The notes under the pieces are model-generated. The model saw only the letters and a list, made by a program, of their open reading frames with translations, was not told the DNA's origin and did not search any database. Shown here one piece after another: positions 26,742 through 35,415 of a stretch of 64,000 nt of DNA; the stretch's first letter is position 1; every line of letters begins with the position of its first letter. The stretch spans positions 626,095-690,094 of the forward strand of contig NZ_MRST01000026.1 in the NCBI RefSeq assembly GCF_001902145.1. The letters run 5' to 3'. The position numbers and the translations under genes are program-made. The DNA comes from Pseudomonas fluorescens. Lineage in GTDB: Bacteria > Pseudomonadota > Gammaproteobacteria > Pseudomonadales > Pseudomonadaceae.

Positions 26742-27464
26742 CTAACTTTGCGCGGCGGGTGTCACACTCTCCAACCGATACCCGTACCCATAGATCGTCA
26801 ACAGCTGCCAACCGCGATCGGCTGTCAGCCCCAGCTTGTTACGCAGGCGGTAGATATGCGTGTCCAACGGCCGCGACGACACCATTTCTTCGTGGCTCCA
26901 GAACCGCTCATACAGGTACTCGCGAGACAGCGGTCGGGCCAGGTTGGCAAATAGACAACTTGCCAAACGGTATTCCCTCTCTGTCAGGTTAATGGGTTTG
27001 CCTGCGCGGGTGACGGTCAGTTCGGCATCGTCGAACGTCAAATCGTTAAAGCTCTGCACTTCCTGGGTAGCCGACTTCTGCAAACCGTGGCGCCGCAGGA
27101 CGGCGCTGACTCGGGCTTTGAGTTCGTTGGGCCGAAACGGCTTGCTGACATAATCATCCGCCCCGCTGTTCAACGCCGTTACGATGTCACTCTCGGCATC
27201 GCGACTGGTGAGCATGATCACAGCAGGGGGCGATTCCATGTGCTCGCGAGTCCAGCGCAATAACGCGATCCCGGAGATGTCCGGCAGTTGCCAGTCAAGG
27301 ATCAGCAGGTCAAAGGTTTCCCGACGTAGCTGGCGCAGCAGGTCTTCACCACGTTCGAAAAAATGCAGCGACCAAGGCTGTTCAGCCGGGCCGGGAATCT
27401 GTCGCAGTGTCTGTTCCACCCGTCGCAACTCCGCGGGTTCGTCATCCAGTATTGCGACACGCAT
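26742..27464 (-). CDS. OmpR-family response regulator
   Basis: A 240-residue two-domain regulator. The receiver domain (1-122) has the acidic pair Asp7-Asp8, phosphoacceptor Asp57 in LLILDWQLPDISG and Lys108 in YVSKPFRPNE. The OmpR-type winged helix follows (about 138-232), with LTEREYRLASCLF and DTHIYRLRNKLGL. I took MRVAILDDEP at 27464 as the start; the frame extends 49 codons further upstream without family similarity. It is divergent from a CHASE2 histidine kinase across a 411-bp gap, and the two probably form a pair. Targets and signal are unknown. Confidence 0.9.
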   Translation of the reverse strand: MRVAILDDEPAELRRVEQTLRQIPGPAEQPWSLHFFERGEDLLRQLRRETFDLLILDWQLPDISGIALLRWTREHMESPPAVIMLTSRDAESDIVTALNSGADDYVSKPFRPNELKARVSAVLRRHGLQKSATQEVQSFNDLTFDDAELTVTRAGKPINLTEREYRLASCLFANLARPLSREYLYERFWSHEEMVSSRPLDTHIYRLRNKLGLTADRGWQLLTIYGYGYRLESVTPAAQS

Positions 27465-27875
27465 GGGCGGGGTCCTTCCTACAAAAATACGCGAGCTTGA
27501 ATGGGGGGCAGATGCTGTACAAATGCCGGCCGATGAATCTGAATAATTATGGACGGATTCTACAGTGCCTGGATCTCTCGATACGCTGAAAGCGCCGTAA
27601 ACTCCACCCACTACGTCCTCAAAGAAAGATACCGGCTCCTGTCGGTCAGGAAAAGGGTCGGTGCCGATCGCCTCGTCGGTGCGTTATGCCTGCTTCAATG
27701 TGCGGTATCGTTCATTGCGCGGTCGCGCGAAGTTCCCCAATGAGACCCAAATAAGCTTCACTGGTTTCAGAACACCGTATGCACTTCATCGCAACCCCAT
27801 GGAGAGGGATCCTGGGCTTATGAAATCTTTACTCAATGACCATCCACTCCTTGGCACCCTCTTGGCGGTAGCCCT
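27465..27875. promoter_or_regulatory. Divergent intergenic region between response regulator and CHASE2 kinase
   Basis: These 411 bp carry both promoters of the pair. No tRNA or clear small RNA was seen. The last 60 bases hold a short open frame coupled to the kinase start. The remaining short frames lack a convincing ribosome-binding site. An A/T-rich spot at about 27535-27555 (CTGAATAATTATGG) is a candidate promoter element. Confidence 0.4.
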
Positions 27876-27879
27876 GTGA
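27820..27879 (+). CDS. Possible 19-residue leader peptide coupled to the CHASE2 kinase
   Basis: ATG at 27820 opens MKSLLNDHPLLGTLLAVAL and the TGA stop overlaps the GTG start of the kinase in the arrangement GTGA. The peptide is hydrophobic toward its end. An AGAGGGA about 13 bases upstream is a weak ribosome-binding site. The same frame is open to 27661, but with no good start signal. It may couple kinase translation to that of a leader, or be a chance frame. Confidence 0.3.
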   Translation: MKSLLNDHPLLGTLLAVAL

Positions 27880-30158
27880 ACCTATGGCGCAAAACCGAGA
27901 AACGCCAACCTACCCAGGCCCAACTTTTGTTTCATGGGCTGGTTCGTGAGTGGCTGTTGATCGGTTTGGTGCTCCTGCCCTTCACCGCCTACTTATCCTT
28001 GAGCGCGGGCCTGGCACTCAACAATCCGCTCTATGACAGCCTGCGCCGCCTGACGCCGTTACCGGTAGATCCACGCATCGTTCTGGTGACCATTGATACG
28101 CCCAGCCTGGAAGCACTCGGCCCGTGGCCTTGGCCGCGCAGCGTGCACGCCGAGCTGATTGAACGCCTGAGCGCCGCACAGCCAGCGGGCATTTTGTTTG
28201 ACGTGATCTTCAGTGAGCCCGGCGACAATAATGACGACCAACGACTGGCCGATGCCGTATGCAAAGCCGGCAATGTATTGCTGCCCATCGCCGGGGACAG
28301 CAGCGTCAGTCCCAAGGCCCAGGTAACGCCGTTGTCGCCACTGCTCAAGTGCGCCAAGGGCGTTGGACACATCAATGTCGAAGCGGATAACGACGGAGTG
28401 GTCCGCAGCGTGTATCTACGTGAAGGCCCGCCGGGTCAAACGCTTCCTCAGTTGGCGTGGCTGGCATTCGCCATGAGCGAGCAGGCTGTGGTGACGATGC
28501 CGGGCCTGCCGCAAGAACCTGCTGGAAGTCACTGGCACCAGGAACATGAAATCCGTGTGCCGTTCACTTCGGAACCAGACCATTTTCCCAGTGTGTCCTA
28601 CGTCAGCGTATTGCGCGGCGAGGTACCTCCCGAGTCGCTGCGTGGTCGCCTGGTTCTGATCGGCGCCTCAGCCTATGGCATGGCCGATCGTTTCGTGACG
28701 CCGCTCTCTTCCACGGTAGGTACCACAGCGGGGGTTGAGATCCAGGCGGACGTACTGAATGGTTTATTGCAGGGCCGCAGCATCGTCGATCTGCCCGGCT
28801 GGCTGGCGGCGTTGCTGGCAACGTCCCTGGTGACCGTGCTGTTGGGCCTTCTGCTTGTGCGCCCACGCTACGCCCTGTGGATGACCTTGGCAGGCATGGC
28901 CGTGGCTTTGCTGGGTTCATGGGCCTTATTGCGCCTGGGCCACTGGTGGAGCCCCGCAGCGTGCCTGATCGGTTTGTTGCTGAGTTACCTGATCTGGAAT
29001 TGGCGACGTCTGAGCGTAATCCTCGCCTACTTTGGCTGGGAACTGGCCCGCCTGGATAACGAACCCAAGGTGCTTCCGGAACGTCGTCGCGCGCCCGCCA
29101 GTAAGGGCGATGTGCTGCAAGGGCGGATCTTTGCCCTTGAACAAGCCGTCAGCCGTACCCGCGATACGCGGCGCTTTATGGCTGATGGCCTGGAGTGCCT
29201 GCCTGTAGCGACCCTGATCACCGATCCCCAGGGCAGTATCCTGTTGGCCAACCGCGTGGCCCGTGAAGTATTCGGTAATGACCTTGTCGGCGAAAACCTC
29301 GTCGAACAGCTCGCCGACTTGGGTTATCCCCCGCTGCACAATGGTGTGCGCCCTGCCCTGTCGGCGCTGGAACTGGTCGAATTTCGCGATATCCACCAAC
29401 GCAGTTTGCGCATGGAACTGGCACCTTTGCTGCCTGCCGAAGGAGATTTTGCCCTCGGCTGGTTGTTGAGCCTGACGGACCTGAGCAAGGAGCGTGAAGC
29501 CCAGCAGCACCGCGAAACGATGCTGCGTTTCCTTTCCCACGACCTGCGTGCACCGCATTCAGCGATCCTCGCCCTGCTGGACGTGCACAACGGGGAGTCC
29601 CCGGTGTTTACCCAGATCGAACAGCAGGTACGGCGAGCCTTGAGCCTGACCGAATCCTTTGTGCAATTGGCCAAGGCTGAAGCGGACGGCTACCAGTTCC
29701 AGCCCACCCTGTTTGCCATGCTGGTGATGGACGCCTTTGATCAAGTAGCGGTGATTGCGCAGTTGAAGGGCATCCATTTGGTCCACGACCTGGATGAGGC
29801 GGATGAGGCCATGGTCTATGCCGACCAATCGCTGCTCACCCGAGCATTGTTCAACGTGCTGGAGAATGCGATCAAATACTCCCCATCCGGCACCACCGTC
29901 AGGTTGAGGCATGGCAGTGCGCAAGGCTGGTTGGAATGCAGGATAAGCGACCAGGGGCCGGGTATTGCGCCTAAGGATCTACCGGAGTTGTTCAACCAAT
30001 ACCGACGTTTCGATTCGGCCCAGGGCAGTGAAGGTCTTGGGTTGGGCCTGACCATGGTCAAGGCGGTAGTAGAACGGCACGGAGGGCGCATCGTGTGCGA
30101 AAGTGAGCTGGGCAAGGGCTCGACGTTTATCCTGCTGCTACCGCTATTGGAGGACTGA
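27876..30158 (+). CDS. CHASE2-domain sensor histidine kinase
   Basis: A 760-residue membrane sensor kinase. A membrane helix at about 26-48 precedes an extracytoplasmic CHASE2 domain (about 50-300; VLVTIDTPSLEALGPWPWPR and GILFDVIFSEP are typical). Two to three further helices lie at about 305-375. Then come a PAS-like segment (about 435-540, ITDPQGSILLANRVAREVFG), the dimerisation helix with phospho-acceptor His555 in FLSHDLRAPHSA, and the ATPase domain with the N-box Asn664 (NVLENAIKYSP), DQGPGIAP and GLGLGLTMV. The start is GTG; no other start lies upstream in frame. The partner is probably the divergent OmpR-type regulator. The ligand is unknown. Confidence 0.9.
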   Translation: MNLWRKTEKRQPTQAQLLFHGLVREWLLIGLVLLPFTAYLSLSAGLALNNPLYDSLRRLTPLPVDPRIVLVTIDTPSLEALGPWPWPRSVHAELIERLSAAQPAGILFDVIFSEPGDNNDDQRLADAVCKAGNVLLPIAGDSSVSPKAQVTPLSPLLKCAKGVGHINVEADNDGVVRSVYLREGPPGQTLPQLAWLAFAMSEQAVVTMPGLPQEPAGSHWHQEHEIRVPFTSEPDHFPSVSYVSVLRGEVPPESLRGRLVLIGASAYGMADRFVTPLSSTVGTTAGVEIQADVLNGLLQGRSIVDLPGWLAALLATSLVTVLLGLLLVRPRYALWMTLAGMAVALLGSWALLRLGHWWSPAACLIGLLLSYLIWNWRRLSVILAYFGWELARLDNEPKVLPERRRAPASKGDVLQGRIFALEQAVSRTRDTRRFMADGLECLPVATLITDPQGSILLANRVAREVFGNDLVGENLVEQLADLGYPPLHNGVRPALSALELVEFRDIHQRSLRMELAPLLPAEGDFALGWLLSLTDLSKEREAQQHRETMLRFLSHDLRAPHSAILALLDVHNGESPVFTQIEQQVRRALSLTESFVQLAKAEADGYQFQPTLFAMLVMDAFDQVAVIAQLKGIHLVHDLDEADEAMVYADQSLLTRALFNVLENAIKYSPSGTTVRLRHGSAQGWLECRISDQGPGIAPKDLPELFNQYRRFDSAQGSEGLGLGLTMVKAVVERHGGRIVCESELGKGSTFILLLPLLED

Positions 30159-30182
30159 AAAAGCGGCTTTTCTGCTGTGCAT

Positions 30183-30213
30183 AAAAAACCGGTCACAAGG
30201 ACCGGTTTTTTTA
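30183..30213 (+). terminator. Terminator after the CHASE2 kinase
   Basis: AAAAAACCGGTC-ACAAG-GACCGGTTTTTTT is a stem with T-run downstream of the kinase stop and facing the convergent acyltransferase gene; it can work in both directions. Confidence 0.9.
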
Positions 30214-30339
30214 TGAAGAAAAAACTTATGCACGTTTTTCTGAATTTTATGAGCTTCAGAAATATGTAAGTAAATCAGCTTGTTATGAAGCAAAAAAGCC
30301 AATTCGCCAACAAAGCGTACACAGGTTATCCACAGATGC

Positions 30340-31110
30340 TCAAACGGCCGGCGTCTCCACCACCACCGGTTCCGGAGGCAGGGAGCCCATGGCCCGTTGC
30401 TGCGCCTCATTCCACGCCGCAGCGCGGTCGTTCAGGGCGGCGATGGCACGTGGTCCTTCGCCTTCTGCGTACATCGGTTCGCCGATCACTACGGTGATAG
30501 TGCCTGGGCGTTTAGCCCAGCCAGTCTTGGGCCAGAACTTGCCGGCGTTATGCGCAATCGGCAGCACAGGCAGGTTGGCGTTGACCGCCAGGGCGGTACC
30601 ACCACGTGAGAACTTGCCCACGGTACCGTAGGGCACCCGCGTGCCCTCAGGGAAGATCAGCACCCAGACGCCGTCCTTGAGCAACTCATCGCCCTTCTTG
30701 GCGACATGCTTGAGCGCGGCCTTGGGGTTGTCCCGGTCGATGGCGATCGGACGCAACATGGCCATGGCCCAGCCGAAGAACGGTACATACAGCAGCTCGC
30801 GCTTGAGCACCTGGCTCAACGGCGAGAAGTACGCCGAGAGGAAGAACGTCTCCCAGGTGCTCTGATGGTTCGAGAGAATCACGCACGGCTGATCAGGGAC
30901 GTTTTCAGCGCCCTTGACCTCGAAACGAATATCCAGAAACACCTTGCTCAGCCACAACGCGCAGCGGCACCAGTAGACGTTGATAAAGCGATAACGCGCC
31001 TTGAAGGGCAGGAATGGTGCAATAAAAAAGCTCAGGGTGCACCAGAGAAACGAACTGGTGCCCAGCAGCAGGTAAAAGAAAAAGGTTCTGATGGCCTGCA
31101 AGATCGACAT
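30340..31110 (-). CDS. hdtS: 1-acyl-sn-glycerol-3-phosphate acyltransferase (HdtS/PlsC family)
   Basis: Acylates lysophosphatidic acid to phosphatidic acid at the inner membrane. It has 256 residues from MSILQAIRTFFFY. An N-terminal membrane helix (about 9-33) precedes the catalytic NHX4E motif with His82 and Glu87 (SNHQSTWE) and the substrate motif FPEGTR at 153-158. The frame reaches 31236, but that would overlap gmhB and lacks family similarity. The homologue at this locus in P. fluorescens F113 is HdtS, which was first linked to acyl-homoserine-lactone production and later shown to have lysophosphatidic acid acyltransferase activity. The membrane-lipid role is the safer call. It is the last gene of the glyQ-glyS-gmhB run. 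Confidence 0.9.
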   Translation of the reverse strand: MSILQAIRTFFFYLLLGTSSFLWCTLSFFIAPFLPFKARYRFINVYWCRCALWLSKVFLDIRFEVKGAENVPDQPCVILSNHQSTWETFFLSAYFSPLSQVLKRELLYVPFFGWAMAMLRPIAIDRDNPKAALKHVAKKGDELLKDGVWVLIFPEGTRVPYGTVGKFSRGGTALAVNANLPVLPIAHNAGKFWPKTGWAKRPGTITVVIGEPMYAEGEGPRAIAALNDRAAAWNEAQQRAMGSLPPEPVVVETPAV

Positions 31111-31192
31111 GGCGGCATTTACCGTTGCGGGACACGGCCCGCCTGTTAAAAGCGCACTCCCGAACAGTCCTTGGTCAGGAAGTCGAGGGCGG

Positions 31193-31729
31193 CTAGTTGT
31201 TGATAAGTTCTGCGGCAACGGCCGCCAGATCGTCAAAAATCAAGGTGCCTACCGGCAGGTTTTTAGCCTCGGTCTTTTCGCCTTTTCCGGTTTTAACCAA
31301 AACTGGCTGAGAGTCGACGGCTTTGGCCGCCTCCAGGTCACCGAGGCTGTCCCCGACGAACCATATCCCAGCCAAGGGCACCTTGTAATGTTCTGCAATA
31401 ATTTTCAACATGCCAGGCTTGGGCTTGCGGCAATCGCAGCCTTCGTCCGGCCCGTGGGGGCAGTAGACCACCAGCCCCACCTCACCGCCCTGCTCGGCCA
31501 CTAACGTGCGCAAACGCGCATGCATAGCCTCCAGGGTCGTGATGTCGTAGTAACCGCGGGCGATGCCGGACTGGTTGGTGGCGATGGCCACCGTCCAGCC
31601 GGCTTTGCTCAACTGCGCGATGGCCTCGATCGAACCGGGCAGCGGGATCCACTCCTCCACCGACTTGATGTAAGCGTCGGAGTCGTAGTTGATCACCCCG
31701 TCCCGATCGAGAATCAGCAGTTTCAACAT
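31193..31729 (-). CDS. gmhB: D-glycero-beta-D-manno-heptose-1,7-bisphosphate 7-phosphatase
   Basis: Removes the 7-phosphate in the ADP-heptose pathway for the LPS inner core. It is a 178-residue HAD phosphatase with nucleophile Asp8 and Asp10 in ILDRDGVI, TNQSGIARG as motif II, and the zinc-type loop CPHGPDEGCDCRKPKPGM. It starts 2 bp after glyS. The frame is intact. Confidence 0.95.
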   Translation of the reverse strand: MLKLLILDRDGVINYDSDAYIKSVEEWIPLPGSIEAIAQLSKAGWTVAIATNQSGIARGYYDITTLEAMHARLRTLVAEQGGEVGLVVYCPHGPDEGCDCRKPKPGMLKIIAEHYKVPLAGIWFVGDSLGDLEAAKAVDSQPVLVKTGKGEKTEAKNLPVGTLIFDDLAAVAAELINN

Positions 31730-31731
31730 GG

Positions 31732-33786
31732 TCAGCCCAGTACGGAGATGTCGGCGATATTGATGAACAAACCACGCAGGCGCGCGAGCATGGCGTAGCG
31801 GTTTTTGCGCACGCCGGCATCGTCGGCATTGATCATCACCGCTTCGAAGAACGCATCCACCGGCTCGCGCAACGACGCCAGGCGCGCCAGCGCTTCAGCG
31901 TAATTACGCTCGGCGATCAGCGGCTTCACGGCGTTCTCGGCCTTGGCGATGGCTGAGTTCAGCGAGAACTCCTTGGCATCGGCGAACAGGCCCGGGTCGA
32001 CTTCAGCAGTGCTGAGGTTGTCGGCCTTACTCAGCAGGTTCGACACACGCTTGTTCACGGCAGCCAGGGCATCGGCTTCCGGCAGCTTGCGGAACGCTTG
32101 TACGGCTTGTACGCGCTGGTCGAAGTCCAGTGCCGAACCCGGTTGCAGCGCACGCACCGACAGGTAGACGGAAACGTCTACGCCTTCGTCTTCATAACGC
32201 GCACGCAGGCGGTCGAACACGAACTCCAGCACTTGCTCGGCCAGGCCGGCTTGCTTGACCTTGGTGCCGAACTGGCCGACGGCAAATACCACGGCCTGGG
32301 TCAGGTCGAGGTCCAGCTTTTTGTCGATCAGGATACGCAGCACGCCCAAGGCCGCACGGCGCAGGGCATACGGGTCTTTGCTGCCGGTGGGCAGCATGCC
32401 GATACCGAAGATACCCACGAGCGTGTCCAGCTTGTCGGCAATGGCCACGGCCGCACCGGTCAGGGTGTTCGGCAGTTCTGCACCGGCACCGCGCGGCATG
32501 TACTGCTCGTTCAAGGCCAGGGCGACATCATCCGGCTCGCCGTCGTTGAGGGCGTAGTAGTAACCGGCCACGCCTTGCATCTCAGGGAACTCGCCGACCA
32601 TTTCGGTGGCCAGGTCGCACTTGGACAGCAAGCCGGCACGGGCGGCCCAGGCTGCGTCGCCGCCGATACGTGGGGCAATGTAGGCCGCCAGCTTGGAAAC
32701 ACGCACGGCCTTGTCGTAGACGCTGCCGAGTTTTTCCTGGAACACCACGTTTTGCAGGCGCAGGTTGAAGTCTTCCAGCTTCTGCTTCTTGTCTTGCTTG
32801 AAGAAGAACTCGGCGTCGGTCAGGCGCGGGCGCACGACTTTTTCGTTACCGGCGATGATCTGCTGCGGGTCTTTGCTTTCGATGTTGGCCACGGTGATAA
32901 AACGCGGCAACAACTTACCGTCCACATCCAGCAGGCAGAAGTATTTCTGGTTGTCCTGCATGGTGGTGATCAAGGCTTCTTGCGGCACATCGAGGAAACG
33001 CTCTTCGAACGAGCACACCAGCGGCACCGGCCATTCCACCAGGGCGGTCACTTCGTCCAGCAGGCTTGGCGGCACGATGGCGGTGCCTTCCTGCAGGCGG
33101 GCCAATTCTTCGGTGCGCTTGCTGATCAGCTCGCGGCGCTCATTGGCGTCGGCCAGCACATAAGCAGCGCGCAGGTCGTTGAGGTAATTGGCCGGCGAAG
33201 TGATGCGCACGCTTTCTGGATGATGGAAGCGGTGACCACGGGAATCACGACCGGCCTTCTGGGCGAGGATGGTGCAATCGATGACCTGGTCACCGAGCAG
33301 CATCACCAGCCATTGGGTCGGACGCACGAACTCTTCCTTGCGCGCACCCCAGCGCATGCGCTTGGGGATAGGCAGGTCGTTCAGGGAATCTTCAACGATG
33401 GTCGGCAACAGGCTGGCGGTCGGCTTGCCGGTGATGACCTGGCTGAAACGCAGTTTCGGGCCGCTCTGGTCGATCTCGCTCAGCTCCACGCCACACTTCT
33501 TGGCAAAGCCAAGGGCAGCCTGGGTCGGGTTGCCTTCGGCGTCGAAAGCCGCCTGGCGCGGTGGGCCGTCCAGGTTGATGCTGCGGTCCGGCTGCTGGGT
33601 TTCCAGCGCGGTCAACAGCACAGCCAGGCGGCGCGGCGCGGCGTAGACCTTCTTGGCTTGAAACTTCAGGCCGGCAGTTTGCAGGCCTTTTTCGATACCG
33701 GCCAGGAACGCATCGGCCAGGGTATTGAGGGCCTTGGGTGGCAGCTCTTCGGTGCCCAGTTCAACCAGGAAATCTTGAGCACTCAT
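31732..33786 (-). CDS. glyS: Glycine-tRNA ligase beta subunit
   Basis: Beta chain of the bacterial alpha2beta2 glycyl-tRNA synthetase, mainly for tRNA recognition. At 684 residues it is full length. It starts MSAQDFLVELGTEELPPKAL, the family signature, and the C-terminal anticodon-binding (DALR-like) region contains FFEAVMINADD. The ATG overlaps the glyQ stop by 4 bp. Confidence 0.98.
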   Translation of the reverse strand: MSAQDFLVELGTEELPPKALNTLADAFLAGIEKGLQTAGLKFQAKKVYAAPRRLAVLLTALETQQPDRSINLDGPPRQAAFDAEGNPTQAALGFAKKCGVELSEIDQSGPKLRFSQVITGKPTASLLPTIVEDSLNDLPIPKRMRWGARKEEFVRPTQWLVMLLGDQVIDCTILAQKAGRDSRGHRFHHPESVRITSPANYLNDLRAAYVLADANERRELISKRTEELARLQEGTAIVPPSLLDEVTALVEWPVPLVCSFEERFLDVPQEALITTMQDNQKYFCLLDVDGKLLPRFITVANIESKDPQQIIAGNEKVVRPRLTDAEFFFKQDKKQKLEDFNLRLQNVVFQEKLGSVYDKAVRVSKLAAYIAPRIGGDAAWAARAGLLSKCDLATEMVGEFPEMQGVAGYYYALNDGEPDDVALALNEQYMPRGAGAELPNTLTGAAVAIADKLDTLVGIFGIGMLPTGSKDPYALRRAALGVLRILIDKKLDLDLTQAVVFAVGQFGTKVKQAGLAEQVLEFVFDRLRARYEDEGVDVSVYLSVRALQPGSALDFDQRVQAVQAFRKLPEADALAAVNKRVSNLLSKADNLSTAEVDPGLFADAKEFSLNSAIAKAENAVKPLIAERNYAEALARLASLREPVDAFFEAVMINADDAGVRKNRYAMLARLRGLFINIADISVLG

Positions 33787-34745
33787 TGTGCAGCCTCCAG
33801 CTTAGCCAACACTTCATCACGCAAATCCGGGGTTGCCATCGGGAAGCCCAGCTTGGCGCGAGCCAGCAGGTAGGCTTGGGCGACGGAACGCGCCAGGGTG
33901 CGCACACGCAGGATGTATTGCTGGCGCGCAGTAACCGAAATAGCACGGCGGGCATCCAGCAGGTTGAAGGTATGGGACGCCTTCAACACCATTTCATAGC
34001 TTGGCAACGGCAGCGGCTGGTCGAGTTCGATCAGGCGCTTGGCTTCGCTTTCATAGAAGTCGAACAGTTCGAACAGCTTGTCGACGTTGGCGTGTTCGAA
34101 GTTGTAGGTGGACTGCTCCACCTCGTTCTGATGGAACACATCGCCGTAGGTCACCTTGCCGAACGGGCCGTCAGCCCACACAAGGTCGTAGACCGAGTCC
34201 ACGCCTTGCAGGTACATGGCCAGGCGCTCAAGGCCATAGGTGATTTCGCCAGTGACCGGGTAGCACTCGATGCCGCCGGCTTGCTGGAAGTAGGTGAACT
34301 GCGTCACTTCCATGCCATTGAGCCAGACTTCCCAGCCCAGGCCCCAGGCGCCCAGGGTTGGCGATTCCCAGTTGTCTTCGACGAAACGGATGTCGTGTAC
34401 CAGTGGGTCCAGGCCGACATGTTTCAGCGAGCCCAAATACAGCTCCTGGAAGTTGTCCGGGTTGGGCTTCAATACCACCTGGAACTGGTAGTAGTGCTGC
34501 AGACGGTTCGGGTTTTCGCCGTAGCGGCCGTCAGTCGGGCGGCGACTGGGCTGCACATAAGCGGCGTTCCAGGTTTCCGGGCCGATGGCCCGCAGGAATG
34601 TAGCGGTGTGGAAAGTGCCGGCGCCTACTTCCATATCGTAGGGCTGAAGTACCACACAACCTTGCTCGGCCCAGTATTGCTGGAGGGCGAGGATCAAGTC
34701 TTGGAAGGTACGCACGGCTGGCGTAGGCTGGCTCACGAAATTCAC
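33783..34745 (-). CDS. glyQ: Glycine-tRNA ligase alpha subunit
   Basis: Catalytic subunit that activates glycine and charges tRNA-Gly. It has 320 residues. The class II core is clear: TFQDLILALQQYWAEQGC, MEVGAGTFHTATFLRAIGPE and AYVQPSRRPTDGRYGENPNR. It is divergent from tag, with 72 bp between the two starts for both promoters. Confidence 0.98.
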   Translation of the reverse strand: MNFVSQPTPAVRTFQDLILALQQYWAEQGCVVLQPYDMEVGAGTFHTATFLRAIGPETWNAAYVQPSRRPTDGRYGENPNRLQHYYQFQVVLKPNPDNFQELYLGSLKHVGLDPLVHDIRFVEDNWESPTLGAWGLGWEVWLNGMEVTQFTYFQQAGGIECYPVTGEITYGLERLAMYLQGVDSVYDLVWADGPFGKVTYGDVFHQNEVEQSTYNFEHANVDKLFELFDFYESEAKRLIELDQPLPLPSYEMVLKASHTFNLLDARRAISVTARQQYILRVRTLARSVAQAYLLARAKLGFPMATPDLRDEVLAKLEAAQ

Positions 34746-34817
34746 CTGTTACTTGGGCTGCGATTTAAAGAGCGGGAGTATACCCGATTCGGCCCCGCCA
34801 CCACTCCCTGGAGCCTT

Positions 34818-35375
34818 ATGCCACGCTGCTTTTGGTGTTCTGAAGATCCGCTGTACATGGCTTATCACGATCAAGAGTGGGGAACGCCGCTACGCGATGC
34901 GCAGGGTTTGTTCGAGTTGCTTTTGCTCGAAGGGTTCCAGGCAGGCCTGTCCTGGATCACCGTTTTACGCAAACGCGAGCATTATCGAAAGGTGTTGTTC
35001 GGCTTTGACGCGCAGCGTCTGGCGCAATTGAGCGATGAGGAAATCGAGGTGCTGATGCAGGACCCGGGCATCGTGCGCAATCGCTTGAAGCTCAACGCTA
35101 CCCGGCGCAACGCAGCGGCCTGGCTGGCGCTGGAAGACCCGGTGGGGTTGCTGTGGTCGTTTGTCGGCGGCAAACCCAAGGTCAATCACTTCAAGGATCG
35201 CAGCGACGTCCCGGCGATTACGCCCGAAGCCGAAGCCATGAGCCGCGCCTTGAAAAAGGCCGGCTTCACCTTCGTCGGGCCGACCATCTGCTACGCCTTC
35301 ATGCAGGCCTCGGGCATGGTCATGGACCACACCCAGGACTGCGACCGTTACGCGGACTTGGTCAACGCCGGTTAG
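34818..35375 (+). CDS. tag: DNA-3-methyladenine glycosylase I
   Basis: Excises 3-methyladenine from alkylated DNA. It has 185 residues from ATG 34818; the frame is open far upstream but that region is antisense to glyQ. The HhH-type glycosylase has MPRCFWCSEDPLYMAYHDQEWG and the catalytic-region SGLSWITVLRKRE-like motif. The zinc ligands expected for Tag are Cys4, His17, His171 and Cys175, all present. Confidence 0.96.
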   Translation: MPRCFWCSEDPLYMAYHDQEWGTPLRDAQGLFELLLLEGFQAGLSWITVLRKREHYRKVLFGFDAQRLAQLSDEEIEVLMQDPGIVRNRLKLNATRRNAAAWLALEDPVGLLWSFVGGKPKVNHFKDRSDVPAITPEAEAMSRALKKAGFTFVGPTICYAFMQASGMVMDHTQDCDRYADLVNAG

Positions 35376-35415
35376 AATGCCGGCTTTGCGCACCACACAC
35401 GATCAGGAGTGACCT

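Noticed and set aside
27661..27879. 72-codon frame upstream of the CHASE2 kinase as a full gene
   Set aside because: No ribosome-binding site at its start and no recognisable domain; only the last 19 codons are kept as a possible leader.
32098..33873. 591-codon plus-strand frame over glyS
   Set aside because: Antisense shadow of glyS with no domain; glyS is unambiguous.
34818..35375. Extension of tag upstream to 33738
   Set aside because: The open frame upstream is antisense to glyQ and glyS; the protein starts at MPRCFWC.
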